From positions 1 to 39,701 of the forward strand of contig CAZRAY010000012.1 in the NCBI GenBank assembly GCA_964598235.1: a stretch of DNA of 39,701 nucleotides, written 5' to 3'. Positions within the stretch are counted from its first letter, which is position 1, and the number at the start of each line of letters is the position of its first letter. Shown here one piece after another: positions 1-7,738 of the stretch. A model generated the notes under the pieces. That model was given only the letters and a program-made list of their open reading frames with translations, had not been told where the DNA came from and made no database searches. This DNA comes from UBA652 sp964598235. Its GTDB lineage: Bacteria > Pseudomonadota > Gammaproteobacteria > Nitrosococcales > Methylophagaceae. Made by a program: the position numbers and the translations under genes.

Positions 1-1
1 G

Positions 2-598
2 ACATTAGGAACATTCATCTTATGGATGGGTTGGTTCGGCTTTAATGGTGGTTCTGTATTGAAATTAGGCGATATGGCTAGTGCGAATGCGGTTGCAATG
101 GTGTTCTTGAATACCAATGCAGCAGCAGCCGGTGGTGTTATTGCGGCTTTATTAGTAGCACGTGTATTATTTGGTAAAGCAGACTTAACCATGGTGCTTA
201 ACGGCGCATTGGCGGGTCTTGTTGCGATTACTGCAGGCCCTGATACGCCTACACCTCTAATGGCAACCATCATCGGTGGCATTGGTGGTGTGTTGGTTGT
301 TTTCTCAATCATTACACTTGATAAACTACGTATTGATGATCCAGTCGGTGCGATTTCTGTGCATGGTACAGTTGGTTTGTGGGGTCTGCTTGCAGTGCCG
401 CTAACAAATCCTGCTGCTACCCTTGTAGGTCAACTTGTTGGTGCCGCAACTATCTTCATCTGGGTATTCGCAGCCAGCTTTATCACTTGGTATATTATCA
501 AAATGATTATGGGCATTCGCGTCAGCGAAGAAGAAGAATATGAAGGTGTTGATATTAGCGAATGTGGTATGGAAGCCTATCCAGAATTCACACGCTAA
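2..598 (+). CDS. amt: Ammonium transporter (Amt/MEP family), 3' part
   Basis: Membrane channel that takes up ammonium. Only the C-terminal ~199 residues are present; the reading frame is open from base 2 and the gene begins before the window. The first visible residues (TLGTFILWMGWFGFNGGS) are the strongly conserved glycine/tryptophan-rich Amt segment. They are followed by several hydrophobic helices, the VHGTVGLWG motif that carries one of the pore histidines, and the cytoplasmic tail ending GVDISECGMEAYPEF, which matches the usual Amt C-terminal signature. A strong hairpin terminator follows at once, so this is the end of its transcript. A glnK gene is often found next to amt but would lie outside the window. 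The family call is secure; the subtype is not determined. Confidence 0.95.
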   Translation, partial: TLGTFILWMGWFGFNGGSVLKLGDMASANAVAMVFLNTNAAAAGGVIAALLVARVLFGKADLTMVLNGALAGLVAITAGPDTPTPLMATIIGGIGGVLVVFSIITLDKLRIDDPVGAISVHGTVGLWGLLAVPLTNPAATLVGQLVGAATIFIWVFAASFITWYIIKMIMGIRVSEEEEYEGVDISECGMEAYPEFTR

Positions 599-621
599 GT
601 TAATCCTTTAAGCAAAACATC

Positions 622-656
622 AAAAGCCTCGCGGCAGATCACCGCGGGGCTTTTTT
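622..656 (+). terminator. Rho-independent terminator of amt
   Basis: GC-rich inverted repeat (AAAAGCCTCGCGG ... CCGCGGGGCTTTTTT) with a 7-base loop and a run of six T, 24 bases after the amt stop codon. The A-rich left edge makes it possibly bidirectional. Confidence 0.9.
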
Positions 657-892
657 GTAGCCGTCTTTTATATCACCGATATCAATAATTCCATTCAGCT
701 TGCGTTCATATTCTAGATGTATGATTGTTATATAAGCGCCTAATGGGTTAAAAAGGAGGGGCTTATTTTTTGTAAAACAAAAAGGTGAATGCTAGACGTG
801 TAGTATGCGCTGTTATACAAAACAATTAGGGCTCTATGGCAGATCATCGTAGGGCTTTTTTTGTGCGTGTGAGAGAAGTCCCAACAAAAATA
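657..892. other. Intergenic stretch between amt and recQ
   Basis: No coding region that I can support. Near its end is a second, weaker hairpin similar to the amt terminator (listed separately). The rest is AT-rich with no recognisable RNA gene. A purine-rich run (AAAAAGGAGGGG near 750) looks like a ribosome binding site but leads to no sizeable ORF. Confidence 0.5.
828..862 (+). terminator. Degenerate terminator-like hairpin
   Basis: AGGGCTCTATG ... CGTAGGGCTTTTTTT can pair over 11 positions if G-T wobbles are allowed, and seven T follow. The loop and right arm (GGCAGATCATCGTAGGGC) closely resemble the amt terminator 200 bp upstream, so it may be a decayed duplicate. It could also limit transcripts arriving from the opposite recQ gene, but the T-run is on the plus strand. 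Confidence 0.5.
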
Positions 893-3007
893 TCATATCG
901 ACATCTGTACACACTTTAGAACACCGTAATCCACCTCACCATCCAGCGCATCAAAAATAGGCTTCAACCTGCCTTTTTCATCTTCATTTTGCGACTCGAT
1001 CAAGGCCACAATTTCATCATAAGCAACATCTTCCAAGCCGATGACGTCACGCACGTTGAGCAGCCCCACTTCAATTGCATCTGCCAAATGGGTATATACC
1101 GTGCTCTCTGTAATTTCACGCTGTTTGGCAATCTCTTTAATCGTGTTCGATTGTTGATATAACATTAGGGTTTCATTCACCGTATCACTTAGCCGATTAT
1201 CCAATAATTCAGATAAGGGATATTGGGCTATTTCTGCCATAAAGGCGGCACCATAGCGTGCCAACTTCTGGCCGCCCACCCCCGATATTTTGGTAAATTC
1301 ATTTTCAATCGTTGGCCGCTTCTTCACCATTTCTTGCAACGTCGCATCATGGAAAATCACATACGGCGGCACACCAGCCTCTTCTGCCAACTTCATCCGC
1401 AATACACGCAGGGCATCCCACAAAGACTGATCTTGTGGCCGAATGGCTGTTTTCTGTTTGCTCCCTTTCGCCGTTTTTTCTGGTTTTACTTGTTTGCGTA
1501 ATTCCAGCTTTTCTTCTCCACGCAAAATCGGCCGACATTTTTCCGTTAACCGCAGCGCACCATGCCGCGCCATATCAATATCAAGATAACCCAATGCAAT
1601 AAGTTGTCGAAATAAACTACGCCATTCTGAAACAGGCATCTCCGTGCCAATGCCAAACGTGCTGAGCTGATCATGGCCATTACGCTGAATACGGTCGTCT
1701 GTTTTACCCTGCAAAATATCAACAATATAGTTCACCCCAAATCGTTGATCGGTGCGATAAATACACGATAAGGCTTTTTGCGCCGCTTCTGTGCCATCCC
1801 ATTTCTCAGGGGGGCGCACACAATTATCACACTGCCCGCATGATGCATCGCCTATCTCATCAAAATAAGCCAGCAAGGCGTGGCGGCGGCAGGTAATTAA
1901 TTCACATAAACCTAACATCGATTCCAGCTTATGATATTCCACCCGCTTATGCGCCTCATCGGCTGTCGATTCTTGGGTAAATTGCCGTAAGGTAATCACA
2001 TCCTGCAAACCATACGCCATCCATGCATTGGCCGGCGCGCCATCCCTGCCCGCACGGCCTGTTTCTTGATAATAAGCTTCAATGCTCTTAGGCAAACTCA
2101 AATGCGCCACAAACCGCACATCTGGCTTATCAATCCCCATCCCAAACGCAATAGTTGCCACGATAATCACACCTTCTTCACGCAAAAACCGCTGTTGATT
2201 TTGCTGCCGCGTTTCTTGTGGTAAACCCGCATGATAAGGCAACGCTTTTCGCCCCTGCTCGGCTAGCCATTCCGCGGTTGCCTCCACCTTTTTACGGGAG
2301 AGGCAATAAACAATGCCGGCATCTTCAGGATGATTCGTTTCCAAAAATTGCCATAAGCGTTGCTTGGGATTATTGCCATCGCTAATCGCATAGTGGATGT
2401 TCGGTCGATCAAAGCTATTGATAAAGACCTGGGCATCATCTAACTGCAACTGGCTGATAATTTCATCGCGCGTGCGTTGATCGGCAGTTGCAGTTAAAGC
2501 AATGCGCGGTATGTTCGGATAACGCTGGTGTAAGATTCTGAGCTTCTGATATTCAGGCCGAAAATCATGACCCCATTGTGAGACACAATGTGCTTCATCA
2601 ATCGCAAACAAGCTCAGTTCACATTGATCCAGTAAATCTAACATGCCACTGGTCAGCAATCTTTCTGGCGCGACATAGAGCAAGTCTAATTCGCCTACTC
2701 GCAACTGATCTTCTACTTCTTGCACCTCGGGGAAACTCAAACTAGAATTCAAAAAAGCTGCTTTAATACCTAATTGCTGTAAAGCATCCACCTGATCTTG
2801 CATCAAGGCAATCAAGGGCGAAACTACAATCGCCGTGCCACTTCGCACCAGCGCAGGGATTTGGAAGCATAAAGATTTCCCACCACCCGTTGGCATCAAT
2901 ACTAGCGCATCGTTGCCGTCTAAAATTTGCTGAATTATTTCCTGTTGGGCATGGCGAAACTCCCTATAGCCAAAGGTAGATTGGAGAATTTTTTGAGCAC
3001 GCTTCAT
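893..3007 (-). CDS. recQ: ATP-dependent DNA helicase RecQ
   Basis: 3'-5' superfamily 2 helicase of recombination and fork repair. Visible in order: Walker A TGGGKS with Lys44, the DEAH box at residues 137-140 followed by CVSQWGHDFRP, motif VI QETGRAGRDG, four zinc-binding cysteines of the RQC domain around residues 370-400, and an HRDC domain at about 525-598. About 105 further residues follow, containing a helix-turn-helix-like stretch (NTIKEIAKQREITESTVYTH) of the type seen in longer RecQ proteins. At 704 aa it is therefore longer than the ~610-aa enterobacterial enzyme. It ends a minus-strand run, starting 6 bp after the tatC stop codon. The start is MKRAQKIL, the usual RecQ N-terminus. 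Confidence 0.97.
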   Translation of the reverse strand: MKRAQKILQSTFGYREFRHAQQEIIQQILDGNDALVLMPTGGGKSLCFQIPALVRSGTAIVVSPLIALMQDQVDALQQLGIKAAFLNSSLSFPEVQEVEDQLRVGELDLLYVAPERLLTSGMLDLLDQCELSLFAIDEAHCVSQWGHDFRPEYQKLRILHQRYPNIPRIALTATADQRTRDEIISQLQLDDAQVFINSFDRPNIHYAISDGNNPKQRLWQFLETNHPEDAGIVYCLSRKKVEATAEWLAEQGRKALPYHAGLPQETRQQNQQRFLREEGVIIVATIAFGMGIDKPDVRFVAHLSLPKSIEAYYQETGRAGRDGAPANAWMAYGLQDVITLRQFTQESTADEAHKRVEYHKLESMLGLCELITCRRHALLAYFDEIGDASCGQCDNCVRPPEKWDGTEAAQKALSCIYRTDQRFGVNYIVDILQGKTDDRIQRNGHDQLSTFGIGTEMPVSEWRSLFRQLIALGYLDIDMARHGALRLTEKCRPILRGEEKLELRKQVKPEKTAKGSKQKTAIRPQDQSLWDALRVLRMKLAEEAGVPPYVIFHDATLQEMVKKRPTIENEFTKISGVGGQKLARYGAAFMAEIAQYPLSELLDNRLSDTVNETLMLYQQSNTIKEIAKQREITESTVYTHLADAIEVGLLNVRDVIGLEDVAYDEIVALIESQNEDEKGRLKPIFDALDGEVDYGVLKCVQMSI

Positions 3008-3013
3008 CGCGTA

Positions 3014-3766
3014 TTACGGTGTATTTGATGTGTCAGCTTCAACCACCCACCAGCGCGAACAAAACAAACCTAACTCAAATAATAACCAAACAGGCACCGC
3101 AAGCAACGTTTGTGAAATAACATCAGGCGGCGTGAGCAACATCCCCATCACGAATGCACCAACGATAACGTATGCCCGTTTTTCACGTAAACTCTCAATC
3201 GTTGAAACACCTGTCTTCACCAATAATACGGTTGCCACGGGCACCTCAAATGCCAGCCCAAAAGCAAAAAACAGCTTGAGTACAAAATCGAGGTAGTGAC
3301 TGATATCCGTCATCACCGCCACACCTTCAGGGGCAGCGCCGGTAAAAAACTGAAACATCAGTGGGAAAACAACGTAATAGGCGAAAATCATCCCGAGAAA
3401 AAATAAGACAATACTAGAGAACAGCAGCGGCATAGCAATTTTGCGTTCTTTATCATATAAGCCCGGTGCAACAAATGCCCAAATTTGATAGAGCAGCACC
3501 GGCATCGCCAATAAAATAGCGACGCTTAACGTCAGCTTGAAAGGGGTTAAAAATGGCGCGGCCACTTGGGTGGCGATCATCGTCCCATTTTCAGGTAAAT
3601 AGGCCAATAATGGCGCGGCAATGAACTGATAAAGATCATTTGAGAAGGGAAGCAATGCGACCGCTAGAACCAGTATCGCAATCACACCGTATAACAGTCG
3701 ATTACGTAACTCAACCAAATGTGAAATCAGTGACTGTTCTTTATGCCCTGTCTCCTGCTCAGCCAT
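3014..3766 (-). CDS. tatC: Sec-independent protein translocase TatC
   Basis: Core receptor of the twin-arginine translocase, which binds the RR signal peptide of folded proteins. The 250-residue length and six predicted membrane helices are typical. The N-terminal segment EQSLISHLVELRNRLLY contains the conserved cytoplasmic motif with the key glutamate, and FVAPGLYDKERK in the first cytoplasmic loop is a family signature. It is the last gene of tatABC; its start overlaps the end of tatB by 8 bases, indicating translational coupling. Confidence 0.97.
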   Translation of the reverse strand: MAEQETGHKEQSLISHLVELRNRLLYGVIAILVLAVALLPFSNDLYQFIAAPLLAYLPENGTMIATQVAAPFLTPFKLTLSVAILLAMPVLLYQIWAFVAPGLYDKERKIAMPLLFSSIVLFFLGMIFAYYVVFPLMFQFFTGAAPEGVAVMTDISHYLDFVLKLFFAFGLAFEVPVATVLLVKTGVSTIESLREKRAYVIVGAFVMGMLLTPPDVISQTLLAVPVWLLFELGLFCSRWWVVEADTSNTP

Positions 3767-4091
3767 CTGAATCTTCCTTGTTTTTGTCCGTTTCGATAAT
3801 GGCAGCCTCTTCTGCTAATATTTCATCTTCATATTCCATATCGATGATATCCTTCAAATCAGGTAAATCTCGCAGACCCTGCAAATCTTGAAACGGCTCA
3901 TTAAGCGATTGTTTGAGTTCTTCAGCACGTAATTCACGGCTAATATCATTTTTCACTGAGCGAATAGACGCTTGCGCCCGACCAATCCACAAACCCGTTA
4001 CTCGCGCAAACTTAGGCAAACGCTCAGGCCCAACCACCAATAAGGCAACGACACCTATCAGCAATAATTCCCAGAACCCGATATCAAACAT
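3759..4091 (-). CDS. tatB: Sec-independent protein translocase TatB
   Basis: Partner of TatC in the twin-arginine substrate receptor. It starts MFDIGFWELLLIGVVALLVVGPERLP, the TatB transmembrane helix with its polar residue and the GPERLP hinge. An amphipathic helix (RVTGLWIGRAQASIRSVKNDI) and an acidic, unstructured tail follow. At 110 aa it is shorter than E. coli TatB (171 aa), with the difference in the variable tail. It lies between tatA (9-bp gap) and tatC (8-bp overlap). Confidence 0.95.
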   Translation of the reverse strand: MFDIGFWELLLIGVVALLVVGPERLPKFARVTGLWIGRAQASIRSVKNDISRELRAEELKQSLNEPFQDLQGLRDLPDLKDIIDMEYEDEILAEEAAIIETDKNKEDSDG

Positions 4092-4100
4092 CTTAAGACC

Positions 4101-4322
4101 CTACGCTTGGTGATCTTTTTCTGACTCTTTTTGTACAACACTATCTTCTGCATCATCATGTGCTAATGTCGTATCCGTATCGCCATCTTTCACCGCTTTC
4201 CGAAAACCCTTAATCGCGCCGCCTAAATCGGAGCCTAAAGACGTTAATTTCTTAGTCCCAAACAATAACACCACAATCACCAATAAAATAAGCAACTGCC
4301 ACACACTGATTCCACCTAACAT
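4101..4322 (-). CDS. tatA: Sec-independent protein translocase TatA
   Basis: Pore-forming or membrane-weakening component of the Tat system. The 73-aa protein has one N-terminal helix (SVWQLLILLVIVVLLFGTKKL), the FGTKKLTSLGSDLGGAIKGFRKA amphipathic helix typical of TatA/E, and a charged tail. First gene of tatABC, 9 bp after the HIT gene, so probably co-transcribed with the his genes upstream. Confidence 0.96.
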   Translation of the reverse strand: MLGGISVWQLLILLVIVVLLFGTKKLTSLGSDLGGAIKGFRKAVKDGDTDTTLAHDDAEDSVVQKESEKDHQA

Positions 4323-4331
4323 AAACTTCTC

Positions 4332-4670
4332 CTAACCAAATCCAGGTAGGTTATCCCCACCGATAATATGAATATGCAGGTGATCGACTTCTTGGCCGCC
4401 ACCCGGTCCGGTATTAATAATCGTTCTAAAACCATCTTCTAAGCCTTGAGATTGTGCTAATTCTGGCAATTTCCCCATCATATAGCCCAACAATGCCGCA
4501 TCCGCTTCCGTTTGTTCATCCAAACTTTTAATATGCTTTTTTGGCACCGCCAAAATATGTATATCGGCCACAGGGCTAATATCTTTAAACACAAAGATCT
4601 GATCATCTTCATACACGGAGACCGACGGAATATCGCCTGCGATTATTTTACAAAATAAACAATCTGACAT
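4332..4670 (-). CDS. hinT: HIT-family purine nucleoside phosphoramidase (HinT-like)
   Basis: Small histidine-triad hydrolase acting on adenosine phosphoramidates. It carries the N-terminal CLFCKIIAGDIPS segment and the catalytic triad HLHIHIIGG near the C-terminus. Its 112 residues match the single-domain HINT branch. The start overlaps the hisE stop by one base and tatA follows 9 bp later. HIT genes commonly sit between hisE and tatA in proteobacteria, so the position supports the call. Confidence 0.93.
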   Translation of the reverse strand: MSDCLFCKIIAGDIPSVSVYEDDQIFVFKDISPVADIHILAVPKKHIKSLDEQTEADAALLGYMMGKLPELAQSQGLEDGFRTIINTGPGGGQEVDHLHIHIIGGDNLPGFG

Positions 4671-4987
4671 TATTTTCTCCTGCTCGATTTTTCTTCCAGA
4701 CCTGACAAACCAAATCGGCGTGCAAGCTCATCTAACACCGCTTGTGGTGCAATATCATTATGTGCCAATAACACCATACTATGAAACCATAAATCAGCAG
4801 TTTCATAAATAATTTCATTACGATTACCACCTTTACCTGCAATCACCGTCTCCGTTGCTTCCTCGCCCAGTTTTTTCAGGATCTTATCTGTCCCTGCCTT
4901 ATATAGGCTCGCCACATAAGAATCGTCCGCATCGGATTGCTTCCGCTGTTCTAATACGTCACCTAATTGCTTTAAAATATCGCTCAT
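4670..4987 (-). CDS. hisE: Phosphoribosyl-ATP pyrophosphatase
   Basis: Second step of histidine biosynthesis: PR-ATP is hydrolysed to PR-AMP and diphosphate. The all-alpha MazG-like fold is recognised from KKLGEEATETVIA and YETADLWFHSMVLL, which carry the metal-binding acidic residues. 105 aa is the normal size of a stand-alone HisE. In E. coli HisI and HisE are fused; here they are separate and overlap by 4 bases. Confidence 0.95.
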   Translation of the reverse strand: MSDILKQLGDVLEQRKQSDADDSYVASLYKAGTDKILKKLGEEATETVIAGKGGNRNEIIYETADLWFHSMVLLAHNDIAPQAVLDELARRFGLSGLEEKSSRRK

Positions 4988-5388
4988 TTGTTATACATCT
5001 CTTTCGGATCTTTCAACACAGGCTCCATTGGCTGCCACTTTTTCCCAGTAGGGTCACCGTCCACCAACTCAAAATAAAAGCAATGATGTCGCCCAGTATG
5101 ACAGGCGATACCGCCCTTTTGTTCAACTTCCAATAGGATCGCATCTTTATCACAATCCAAGCGAATTGATTTTACTAACTGCTGATTGCCCGATTCTTCA
5201 CCTTTATACCATAATTTTTGGCGCGATCGAGACCAATAGACCGCATAACCCGTTTCTAATGTTAGCGCCAACGACTCACGCGACATCCAAGCCAAAGTAA
5301 GCACTTGCTTCGTCTCTGACTCTTGCGTAATAACAGGTGCCAAATTTGAATCGTCCCATTTAACTTCCTCTAGCCAATCAGCTGACAT
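4984..5388 (-). CDS. hisI: Phosphoribosyl-AMP cyclohydrolase
   Basis: Third step of histidine synthesis, a zinc enzyme opening the adenine ring of PR-AMP. LAWMSRESLALTLETGYAVYWSRSR and LWYKGEESGN are the family signatures; the DCDKDAI and CHTGRHHCFY segments supply metal-binding aspartates and cysteines. Length 134 aa is usual for monofunctional HisI. Shares one base with the hisF stop and overlaps hisE by 4 bases: a tight hisF-I-E unit. Confidence 0.96.
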   Translation of the reverse strand: MSADWLEEVKWDDSNLAPVITQESETKQVLTLAWMSRESLALTLETGYAVYWSRSRQKLWYKGEESGNQQLVKSIRLDCDKDAILLEVEQKGGIACHTGRHHCFYFELVDGDPTGKKWQPMEPVLKDPKEMYNK

Positions 5389-6161
5389 TACAAACGCACC
5401 TCTAATCCTTGGCTTGCCATATGGGCCTTTGCTTCTTGCACCGTATGCTCGCCAAAATGGAAAATACTCGCCGCCAACACTGCATCAGCTCGCCCTTCTT
5501 TCACGCCATCGGTTAGATCTTGCAAATCACCCACGCCACCAGAAGCAATCACGGGCACCGCCACGGCATCGCTCACCGCGCGCGTAAGCGCTAAATCAAA
5601 TCCTGATTTCGTGCCATCACGATCCATACTCGTGAGCAATAATTCGCCTGCACCAAAATCAACCATCTTCTTCGCCCATTCAATCGCATCAATGCCCGTG
5701 GGTTTACGACCGCCGTGGGTAAAAATCTCCCACTTCTTCGGCTCGCCTTCGGCAGACACACATTTCGCATCAATCGCTACCACAATACACTGCGATCCAA
5801 ATTTATCACATGCCTCACGCACAAATTCAGGATTCGATACCGCTGCCGAGTTGATTCCCACTTTATCCGCGCCCGCATTCAACATGCGCCGAATACCCGC
5901 AATCGTGCGGATCCCGCCGCCAACCGTCAGAGGAATAAACACCTGGCTCGCCACCGCTTCCACTACATGCACCAAGGTATCGCGGTTATCATGCGTCGCT
6001 TTAATATCTAAAAAGGTAATTTCATCCGCGCCTTGTTCATCATAACGCTTCGCCACCTCAACCGGATCGCCCGCATCTCGGATATCAACAAACTGCACGC
6101 CTTTCACTACGCGTCCATTATCAACATCCAAACAAGGAATAATTCGTTTTGCTAACCCCAT
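5388..6161 (-). CDS. hisF: Imidazole glycerol phosphate synthase, cyclase subunit
   Basis: TIM-barrel subunit that joins PRFAR and ammonia (from HisH) to give IGP and AICAR. It begins MGLAKRIIPCLDVDNGRVVKGVQF with the catalytic Asp, and the second catalytic Asp is in LLTSMDRDGTKSGFD. I start at the ATG at 6161 rather than the GTG one codon earlier, because MGLAKR is the common HisF N-terminus. Its partner genes hisH and hisA lie about 2.2 kb upstream, beyond the interrupting block, and a candidate promoter of its own lies just before it. Confidence 0.95.
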   Translation of the reverse strand: MGLAKRIIPCLDVDNGRVVKGVQFVDIRDAGDPVEVAKRYDEQGADEITFLDIKATHDNRDTLVHVVEAVASQVFIPLTVGGGIRTIAGIRRMLNAGADKVGINSAAVSNPEFVREACDKFGSQCIVVAIDAKCVSAEGEPKKWEIFTHGGRKPTGIDAIEWAKKMVDFGAGELLLTSMDRDGTKSGFDLALTRAVSDAVAVPVIASGGVGDLQDLTDGVKEGRADAVLAASIFHFGEHTVQEAKAHMASQGLEVRL

Positions 6162-6200
6162 CACACAAGCTCTCTTTACACAGCTGAATTGCTAGAAACT

Positions 6201-6230
6201 ATTTTACAGCATGATCGCGCATCTTGTTAA
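6201..6230 (-). promoter_or_regulatory. Candidate sigma70 promoter for hisF
   Basis: On the minus strand TTAACA (6230-6225) and TAAAAT (6206-6201) are separated by 18 bases; each matches 5 of 6 consensus positions. It lies 40 bp before the hisF start. It would explain how hisFIE and the tat genes are expressed although the his operon is interrupted. Prediction only. Confidence 0.4.
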
Positions 6231-6302
6231 GCTCGACAGCGCCGCCCACCAGTCATTTCCGTTTCCACCGAATTGACACCCCACCCTAGTCACGGCATTA
6301 GC

Positions 6303-6327
6303 ATTAAAGGTCAGGTTCCCCTTTAAT
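6303..6327. terminator. Inverted repeat after the HTH regulator gene
   Basis: Perfect 8-bp arms ATTAAAGG / CCTTTAAT with a 9-base loop, 9 bp beyond the stop of the HTH gene. There is no T-run on either side, so terminator function is uncertain. Confidence 0.3.
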
Positions 6328-6335
6328 TGTACTTG

Positions 6336-6551
6336 TTACTCGAAAGCGCGTGGAACAAATTCGAGGATATCACCTGGCTGACATTCCAAAATATGGCAGA
6401 TTTGCTCCAGTGTGAAGAAACGCACGCCCTTAACTTTACCGGTGCGTAGCAGCGATAAGTTCTGCTCGGTAATACCGATTTCAGCAGCAAGTTCTTTGCC
6501 GCGAATCTTACGTTTCGCCAGCATGACATCCAGGTTAACAACAATCGGCAT
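6336..6551 (-). CDS. Small Cro/C1-type helix-turn-helix regulator (YozG-like)
   Basis: 71-residue DNA-binding protein consisting of little more than one helix-turn-helix: KELAAEIGITEQNLSLLRTGKVKGVRFFTLEQICHILECQPGDIL. The final CQPGDIL(E/K) motif is typical of the YozG-like HTH family that accompanies DUF2975 membrane proteins. Starts 9 bp after the DUF2975 stop, with AGGGGAT upstream of the ATG as ribosome binding site. Probably regulates its own two-gene operon, and perhaps the divergent pair; the target is unknown. A longer frame over the same bases (6323-6616) is a shadow. Confidence 0.85.
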   Translation of the reverse strand: MPIVVNLDVMLAKRKIRGKELAAEIGITEQNLSLLRTGKVKGVRFFTLEQICHILECQPGDILEFVPRAFE

Positions 6552-6560
6552 TGAGATCCC

Positions 6561-7082
6561 CTAGATAAACTGTTTGTTTTCGTTTTCGAGATTGCTGCCT
6601 CTGACCAATAGATCACTCATGATCCACAGTATCATGGCCAGTGCGATCACTTTAACTTCACCACTCCCCAAGGAAACAGAGAGCATTTTCTGGCCAGCAG
6701 GATGATTCATTGATAACAGCATACTGGAAATAGAGAAGTGCAAGGGCTTGGCAAGTGCCTGTGCAAACAGCAAGATTGAAAACAGTCGTAGATCGCGGCT
6801 ATTACTGTGATTAAAGAGCTGTCCTTTCGCGAAGTTGGAGAACGCGCGGCGTAAAAAGTAGAGGCCAGCCAAACCGGTGGCAACATAAAAGACGGTCAAC
6901 AGCCACAAGCTGTACCACTGCATGTCGGAGACGGTCTGCCATTGTATCGGTAGGGCTAAATTACTTCTGGCCATGGCGGCAAATAGTTCAATATTGATCA
7001 GGAAATACAGGGCGATAACGAGAACCACAATCAGTATTACCATGCAGCCCACAGCGATTAATCGTGAAAATTGACGGGTCAT
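6561..7082 (-). CDS. DUF2975-type membrane protein
   Basis: 173-aa membrane protein with about four hydrophobic helices: near residues 10-35 (LIAVGCMVILIVVLVIALYFLI), 60-80, 100-120 and 140-160. The family-like segment LRRAFSNFAKGQLFNHSNSRDLRLF lies in the middle. DUF2975 proteins are usually encoded with a small HTH regulator, as here. Function unknown; a membrane sensor or modulator of the HTH protein is a common guess. I start at ATG 7082 because GGAG lies 6-7 bases upstream; the frame also opens at 7094 but that codon overlaps the ribosome binding site. Confidence 0.75.
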   Translation of the reverse strand: MTRQFSRLIAVGCMVILIVVLVIALYFLINIELFAAMARSNLALPIQWQTVSDMQWYSLWLLTVFYVATGLAGLYFLRRAFSNFAKGQLFNHSNSRDLRLFSILLFAQALAKPLHFSISSMLLSMNHPAGQKMLSVSLGSGEVKVIALAMILWIMSDLLVRGSNLENENKQFI

Positions 7083-7154
7083 TATAAACTCCACTTTACA
7101 TAGTTGTTTTATGATGATATATTATCGTTTAACAATAATTATGTCAAGGGAATT

Positions 7155-7514
7155 ATGCCCATGAATGTTCGTTTTCTCGTAACTAGCCTTATTACCCTAC
7201 TCTTAACCTTCCATGTACCCAGCGCTACCGCGCTGACAATGAAGCAGTTTTCTGACATCTGTCATTCATCTCCCGGCGAATGCAGTGATCATCCGATTAT
7301 CCAGGCTTATGTTGGCGGCGCGCTTGACCTGCTAGCGACGCTTGATGAACAGACTGACTATCTGGAAAAAGTGTATTGCAATAAGCCAAAAGAATTATTT
7401 GATGTGCCGGCTATTATTCGTTTTATGGAACTACGGCGTGAGCAATACGCCACGGACAATGCAATGCTGGTGTTAGTGCGTTATTTTGAAGAACAGGGTG
7501 GCTGTCAGCCATGA
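7155..7514 (+). CDS. Secreted Rap1a/Tai-like protein (putative immunity-type fold)
   Basis: About 119 residues with a signal peptide (VRFLVTSLITLLLTFHVPSATA) and a small mature domain with four cysteines. The pattern (AYVGGALDLLATL ... CNKPKELFDVPAIIRFMEL ... AMLVLVRYFEEQGGC) resembles the Rap1a/Tai periplasmic proteins that protect against type VI amidase effectors. No effector or T6SS gene is nearby, so an immunity role is only an inference. AAGGG at 7146-7150 serves either ATG 7155 or ATG 7161; the frame also opens at 7104, inside the divergent promoter, which I reject. It overlaps the next lipoprotein gene by ATGA. Confidence 0.6.
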   Translation: MPMNVRFLVTSLITLLLTFHVPSATALTMKQFSDICHSSPGECSDHPIIQAYVGGALDLLATLDEQTDYLEKVYCNKPKELFDVPAIIRFMELRREQYATDNAMLVLVRYFEEQGGCQP

Positions 7515-7705
7515 ATAAATTGCTGATGGTTTTGCTTATGCTTGGCATCGCTGGGTGCAGCAACGAAGCGATATATGACAAACTGCACCTAGATGCGCGT
7601 AACAAGTGTGTTAAAGAACCGCCGCCCACTTATTTTGAATGCATTGAGCGTACGAACAAATCCTATGAGGAATATGAGCGTGAGCGCAAAGAAGCGGTTG
7701 ACTAA
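7511..7705 (+). CDS. Small lipoprotein of unknown function
   Basis: 64-aa protein with a clear lipoprotein signal: MNKLLMVLLMLGIAGC with the lipidated Cys16. The mature part is short and charged (CVKEPPPTYFECIERTNKSYEEYERERKEAVD) with two more cysteines. Translationally coupled to the Rap1a-like gene through an ATGA overlap, so the two probably act in the same envelope process. I do not recognise a family. Confidence 0.7.
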   Translation: MNKLLMVLLMLGIAGCSNEAIYDKLHLDARNKCVKEPPPTYFECIERTNKSYEEYERERKEAVD

Positions 7706-7738
7706 ACTAAGGAAATGCTCACACCCCTTTAATGCACA

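Noticed and set aside
5611..6045. 144-codon plus-strand frame opposite hisF
   Set aside because: Antisense shadow of hisF with no recognisable protein features.
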